Assembly (NCBI GenBank): GCA_016713665.1
Contig: JADJOR010000011.1
Location: forward strand, 496,001 to 560,000
DNA: 64,000 nt
Reading direction: 5' to 3'
From: Deltaproteobacteria bacterium
GTDB lineage: Bacteria; Myxococcota_A; UBA9160; UBA4427
Of this stretch, positions 60,283-64,000 are shown piece by piece. The first letter of the stretch is position 1, and each line of letters opens with the position of its first letter. The translations under genes and the position numbers were made by a program. The notes under the pieces are model-generated. The model was not told the origin of the DNA. It searched no databases and saw only the letters and a program-made list of their open reading frames with translations.

Positions 60283-63200
60283 TCAGTATCTTCCGAATCG
60301 GACCTTGATTCTTCGCCCTCCACGATTCACCTGAACGGTTGGTCCTCCAGTTTTCGAATCTGGTCGAACGGACGCTGAACCGCCGCCAGGCAGGTCAATC
60401 ACCGTCACCTTGCCATCTGCCGAAACTCTCGGTTCCGCGCCAACCTTTTCGGCGAGCTCATTGAACGCATCTCTTGCGCTTTCATCGGTGCCCCTCTTAT
60501 CGACGTTCGAACCGTCTGCAATCCCGCCCTTCTGCAGATCGGCGATCGCGGAATCGCACTCGTCAGGCTCGACCCGATCGTTCGCTGTCGCCAACCCAAC
60601 GATTGCTGCAGTGTTCCCGAGCGCTTGGAGCGCCTCGGACGGCGTCAGTCCTGCGGCCGCACACCCAGATGGCGAACCTGCCGCACAGCTTGCGGTGACG
60701 GAGTCAATCAGTCCGAGCGGATCGATATTTCCGACCGGGTTGTTCGATGCATACGTGTATACGTTGATCCCGCCGAGTTGGCCGATCGGATCCGCCGAGA
60801 TGTATCTCCCGATTGAGGGATCATAGAACCGATGCCAGTTGTAATGCAGATTCGTCGCTCCATCGAATAGCTGCCCCGGAAACCTCCCCCGCTGCGTCAC
60901 GCTGGTCCCCGACGGCGACACGCCGAACGTCTCGCCGAACGGCCGACTCCGAATCTTCCACGCCACCTCGCGCGTGGTCGTCGTGAGCATCTCTGGCGTC
61001 CCGAGGTGACTGGTGTGGACCCAGTACCGACCCGTGTTCCCGGCGCCGTGCAGCTGCGCAGATCGGCTCGCCCTCGAGATAGACGTATTCGACGACCGGG
61101 GAGCCATCCGCGTTGAGCTCGGACAGGATCTCGCCCGAGGGACCGTAGACGTAGATCCGCTCGAGGGTGGGTGTCTTCTCCAGGACCCGCTGACTCGCCG
61201 AGTCGTACGTATTGTTCTGCTGCTCCGCGTAGTACTCGACGACCTCGGCATCCATCCGGAACGAGTTCGAGTTCGTCGCGATCAGCACGACGTTCGTCGT
61301 CTCCTCGATCGAGAAAGTCGCCGAGCCTGACGGCGAGACGCTGCCGAACGGTTCGATGCGGACCTCCTCGGCATGCGACGTCGACCAGGTCACGGTGATC
61401 TGCCCGGGTCCGGTCTGAAGCAAGAGATGCTTGTCGATGGAGAAGGAGTTCACGATCGGGTGACAGAGCGTCCCGCACGCCAGCGGGTCGCGAAACTCCC
61501 ACGCCGCTGAGTTGTTCTGATACTCGACGAGATTGATGACGCCATCGAGGTCGAAATCCATCTGGGCGTCGTTCGGAACGGTCTTGTCGAGATCGAGGGT
61601 CTGGGTGTTCCCGTCGATCGTCGAATCCTCATAGGCGTCTGGGATGCCGTCGGAATCCATGTCTTGCGCAGCGCCCTGCGCGGCGACCAGACCGCTTCCG
61701 GCCAGCAGGACCACGAGGACGATGAAGATTGAGCGCGCCCGCGAGAACCCTCTGCCCCCGATCCATTCGATCGATTCGAATCCGGGGCTGGACGCTCGTC
61801 GCTTCGCTCTCCTCGCGATCCATGCCAGCATCCCGGCACCGACTGCAATCATGCTTGAGCTGTCGGGCTCGGGAATCACCTTCCGTCCGAGCTGTTTCAT
61901 CTGATTTCGCTCGTCGTACGCCAGCTTCACGATTTCGACCGGCGATCGCAGATCGTCCGTCACGTTTCCTCGCGTGTCGTATTGGAACGGCCTCACGTAA
62001 TTCGGCACGCTCAGGTTGGAATTCGTGATCGCGACCGAATTCAGGCGATTGCTGTTCGAGGCGATCGAATACACCTCGGAGATCGTCGAGCTCGCGCCGC
62101 CCGGGGCCAGAGTCAGCGAATTGCGATTGCCGTTGGCGTCGTAGCCGAAGTCGTACGTCCCGTAGGGTCCGATTGCCTTCTTGAGTCTCGAGCGCGGATC
62201 GTACTCGAACGTCTGATTGTCCGGAGGCGCGACGCTGTCGGCGATCGATGCGAGCGTATCGAGCGGCGAATACCCATAACTTCGATTGAGAATCAACCCC
62301 GGCGGGTTGGCCCCCAAGTCATCTCGCAACTGGTACGAATCGACTCGCCCGCTCTCGTCGCGTTCCCTCGTCAGCGTGATCCCGTTTCCGAACCGGATGT
62401 TTCTAAGCGGTCCCGCCCCAAACGCCCAGTAGGTGATCTGATCCGCTAGAACCGAGGGGGTTGCCCCGACGCTTTCCCGCAGGTTGACTTCTGATGCGCG
62501 GCCCGCGGAGCGGTCATACTCGACGACGCGCCCCGTCGGATAGGTGATGGACGTGAGGTCTCCCGCCACACTGTACTCGTAGGCCAGCGTGAGCGGCCTC
62601 GGCCCGATGCTCGTGTTGACGCTCTTTCCGATCCGGTTGACGTTCCCGTACGCGTCGTATCCGAAATCGGTCGATCCCGAGCCATCGACGACCCGACTCA
62701 GTCTTCCTTCTCGATTCTGAAAAACCCCCGAGTCGGGCGCGTCATAGGTCCAGGACTCGAGCACGTTCGTCGGGGAGGTCGACTCGGTCAGAATCCGATT
62801 CGCCGCATCATAGGTGCGCGTCGCGCGAACGTTCGTCCCGCCTGCGAGCGATTGCGTGCTCTCCCGGAGATTTCCAGCCGGATCGTATTCGTAATCCGTC
62901 GTGCCGGAGTCGGGGCTGACGACGCGGACAAGGTCCCCGAATCCGTCGATGACGTAGTCGGTGGCGAGGTTGCGTGCGTCGATCAGCTGAGTCACCTGGT
63001 TTCGAGTGTTGTAGGAGAGCTCGTCCTCCTCGAGGACCCCTGTCCCCCCGGTTTGCGGCACATCGTGCGTGACTCGGGTGATTCGATCGATTCCGTCGTA
63101 GGCCAGCGTCGTCGTGAGCAATCCGTTTTCGGGAGGCCCGTCTCGCACGATTTTTGCCAGTCGCTCGCCAAGCTCATAGTTGTACGTCGTCTTCTGGCCA

Positions 63201-63402
63201 GCCGGCCCCGTCTCCTCGAAGAGCCGGCCGCGGGTGTCGAAGCGCTGCGTGGAGGTCCCGACCGTCGAGCCATTGCGCTTCGTGGTCGTGTCGACGCGCA
63301 AGACTCCGCTATTGAGGTCCCCCGACCCGAACGACCGGGAAAAGCTGATCTCGTCGTTGAAGTTGTTCTTGACCCATTTGAGCTTTCTGGCTTCGTCGTA
63401 GT
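60283..63402 (-). pseudogene. Rhs-repeat polymorphic toxin, 5' truncated by an IS and frameshifted
   Basis: From the IS junction near 63402 it encodes many RHS/YD repeats (YDYDPAGNLRESTQSL, FGYDANGNRNSLTL and others). It then reaches QMKQLG fused to the PEP-CTERM/signal-peptide segment shared with 43430-44535, and then the Rhs core. An extra A at 61060 shifts the frame 5' of the core; the other frame carries RFYDPSIGRYISADPIGQ and a ~140-residue tail ending GGPTVQVNRGGRRIKVRFGRY. This G-x-P-T plus basic ending resembles nuclease-type toxins, a weak inference. Likely inactive as sequenced. Confidence 0.82.
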
Positions 63403-64000
63403 TGCAGTAGTTCCGACTTGATCTGACACCCTTGATGAAAATCAGCGGGTTACCCTGGTTGTGCACCAACACAACCGGAGACCTGTTCTCCAAAGGGTAA
63501 CCCCATGACGAGTACACAACAGAAGATCATCAAGAACAAGCTGGGCCTGCTGAACCTGGCCGAGGAGCTCGGCAACGTCTCCCGAGCCTGCAAGGTGATG
63601 GGCTATTCGAGAGACACGTTCTACCGCTACAAGCAGGCGGTCGACGAGGGCGGCCTCGAGGCCCTGGTGGATCGATCGAAGCGGAAGCCCAACCTCCGCA
63701 ATCGAGTTGCTCAGGAGATCGAAGACGCGATCGTCGATCTCGCCATCAACGAACCTGCCCTTGGGCAGGTTCGCGTCGCGAACGAGCTCCGGCATCGAGG
63801 CTTCTCGATCTCCGGCGCCGGAGTTCGGGGCGTCTGGATGCGGCATGGACTCCAGACCTTCAAGCATCGACTCAAGGCCCTGGAGAAGAAGGTCGCCGAG
63901 GAAGGGATCCTGCTGACCGAAGGGCAGATCCAGGCACTCGAACGCAAGAAGGTTGACGACGAGACGTTCGGTGAGATCGAGACCGAACATCCCGGCTACC
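63403..64000. mobile_element. IS481-family insertion sequence, right part beyond window
   Basis: Begins near TGCAGTAGTTCCGACTTG (63403), inferred from where Rhs coding similarity stops. The 5' leader has paired inverted repeats GGGTTACCCT/AGGGTAACCC (63447-63456, 63494-63503) around GGTTGTG/CACAACC, immediately before the transposase ATG. The other end and any target duplication lie outside. Confidence 0.65.
63505..64000 (+). CDS. IS481-family transposase, 3' end beyond window
   Basis: 165 codons visible from ATG 63505 behind AAAGGG. NKLGLLNLAEELGNVSRACKVMGYSRDTFYRYKQAVDEGGLEALV (in blocks) is the helix-turn-helix and linker of IS481-type transposases. NRVAQEIEDAIVDLAINEPALGQVRVANELRHRGFSISGAGVRGVWMRHGL is the second HTH. 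The sequence ends at EIETEHPGY, just where the DDE integrase core should start. Intact as far as seen. Confidence 0.9.
   Translation, partial: MTSTQQKIIKNKLGLLNLAEELGNVSRACKVMGYSRDTFYRYKQAVDEGGLEALVDRSKRKPNLRNRVAQEIEDAIVDLAINEPALGQVRVANELRHRGFSISGAGVRGVWMRHGLQTFKHRLKALEKKVAEEGILLTEGQIQALERKKVDDETFGEIETEHPGY

Noticed and set aside
60821..63517. A single intact 898-aa Rhs protein from 63517 to 60821.
   Set aside because: Its first ~40 codons are IS sequence, and its last ~60 codons, after the extra base at 61060, are out of frame with the Rhs core.

Overview
This is a GC-rich window from a Gram-negative bacterium. PEP-CTERM sorting signals, HAF-type repeats, Rhs proteins, a class A penicillin-binding protein and many SDR, P450, LLM and DUF1214 genes suggest a heterotroph of the former Deltaproteobacteria (Myxococcota/Binatia type). 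No rRNA or other taxonomic marker is present, so the lineage is inference. I saw no tRNA, rRNA or CRISPR array.

Bases 1 to about 40,800 are dense with single genes and short operons for oxidative catabolism and surface or lipid chemistry. They include three cytochromes P450, a Baeyer-Villiger monooxygenase, two luciferase-like oxidoreductases, five SDRs, an OYE-type flavoenzyme, amidohydrolase, dienelactone hydrolase, two DUF1214 proteins, two sulfotransferases and two glycosyltransferases. There is also a four-gene operon (thiolase-like, DUF35, enoyl-CoA hydratase, TIM-barrel isomerase) that resembles Ltp2-type retro-aldolase loci. Two TetR regulators sit beside clear inverted-repeat operators. 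One of these operators, 36 bp long, recurs in front of a PEP-CTERM protein gene. A C1-peptidase/alpha-beta-hydrolase fusion and a PBP1A-like enzyme lie around 12-16 kb.

Bases 40.9 to 64 kb form an accessory region of lower coding density. Read on the minus strand, it starts with an Rhs gene whose 5' end is cut by an IS481-family element (63.4 kb to the window edge). A chain of Rhs C-terminal (toxin) cassettes follows, most with a candidate immunity gene. Two related elements of about 6.1 and 6.4 kb separate the cassettes (A: 45,879-51,956; B: 53,332-59,722). Each encodes a tyrosine recombinase, a CHC2-Toprim-AAA+ primase-helicase and a divergent XRE regulator, plus cargo that differs between the copies. 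A carries a DUF2281/MazF-type toxin-antitoxin pair. B carries a three-helix membrane protein and a TIR-like (MTH538/ThsB-type) protein. Each ends in a conserved palindrome-rich noncoding tract.

A 15-bp motif, consensus GGASAGCNGCTAAAG, occurs eight times. It overlaps the recombinase stop codon at one end, lies in inverted orientation just past the cargo at the other, and occurs twice inside each primase gene. I read A and B as copies of a recombinase-primase element associated with Rhs toxin-tail cassettes. This is the most likely undescribed system in the window. Element A has an intact primase and a nonsense-mutated XRE gene. Element B has an intact XRE and a frameshifted primase. Both recombinases are intact.
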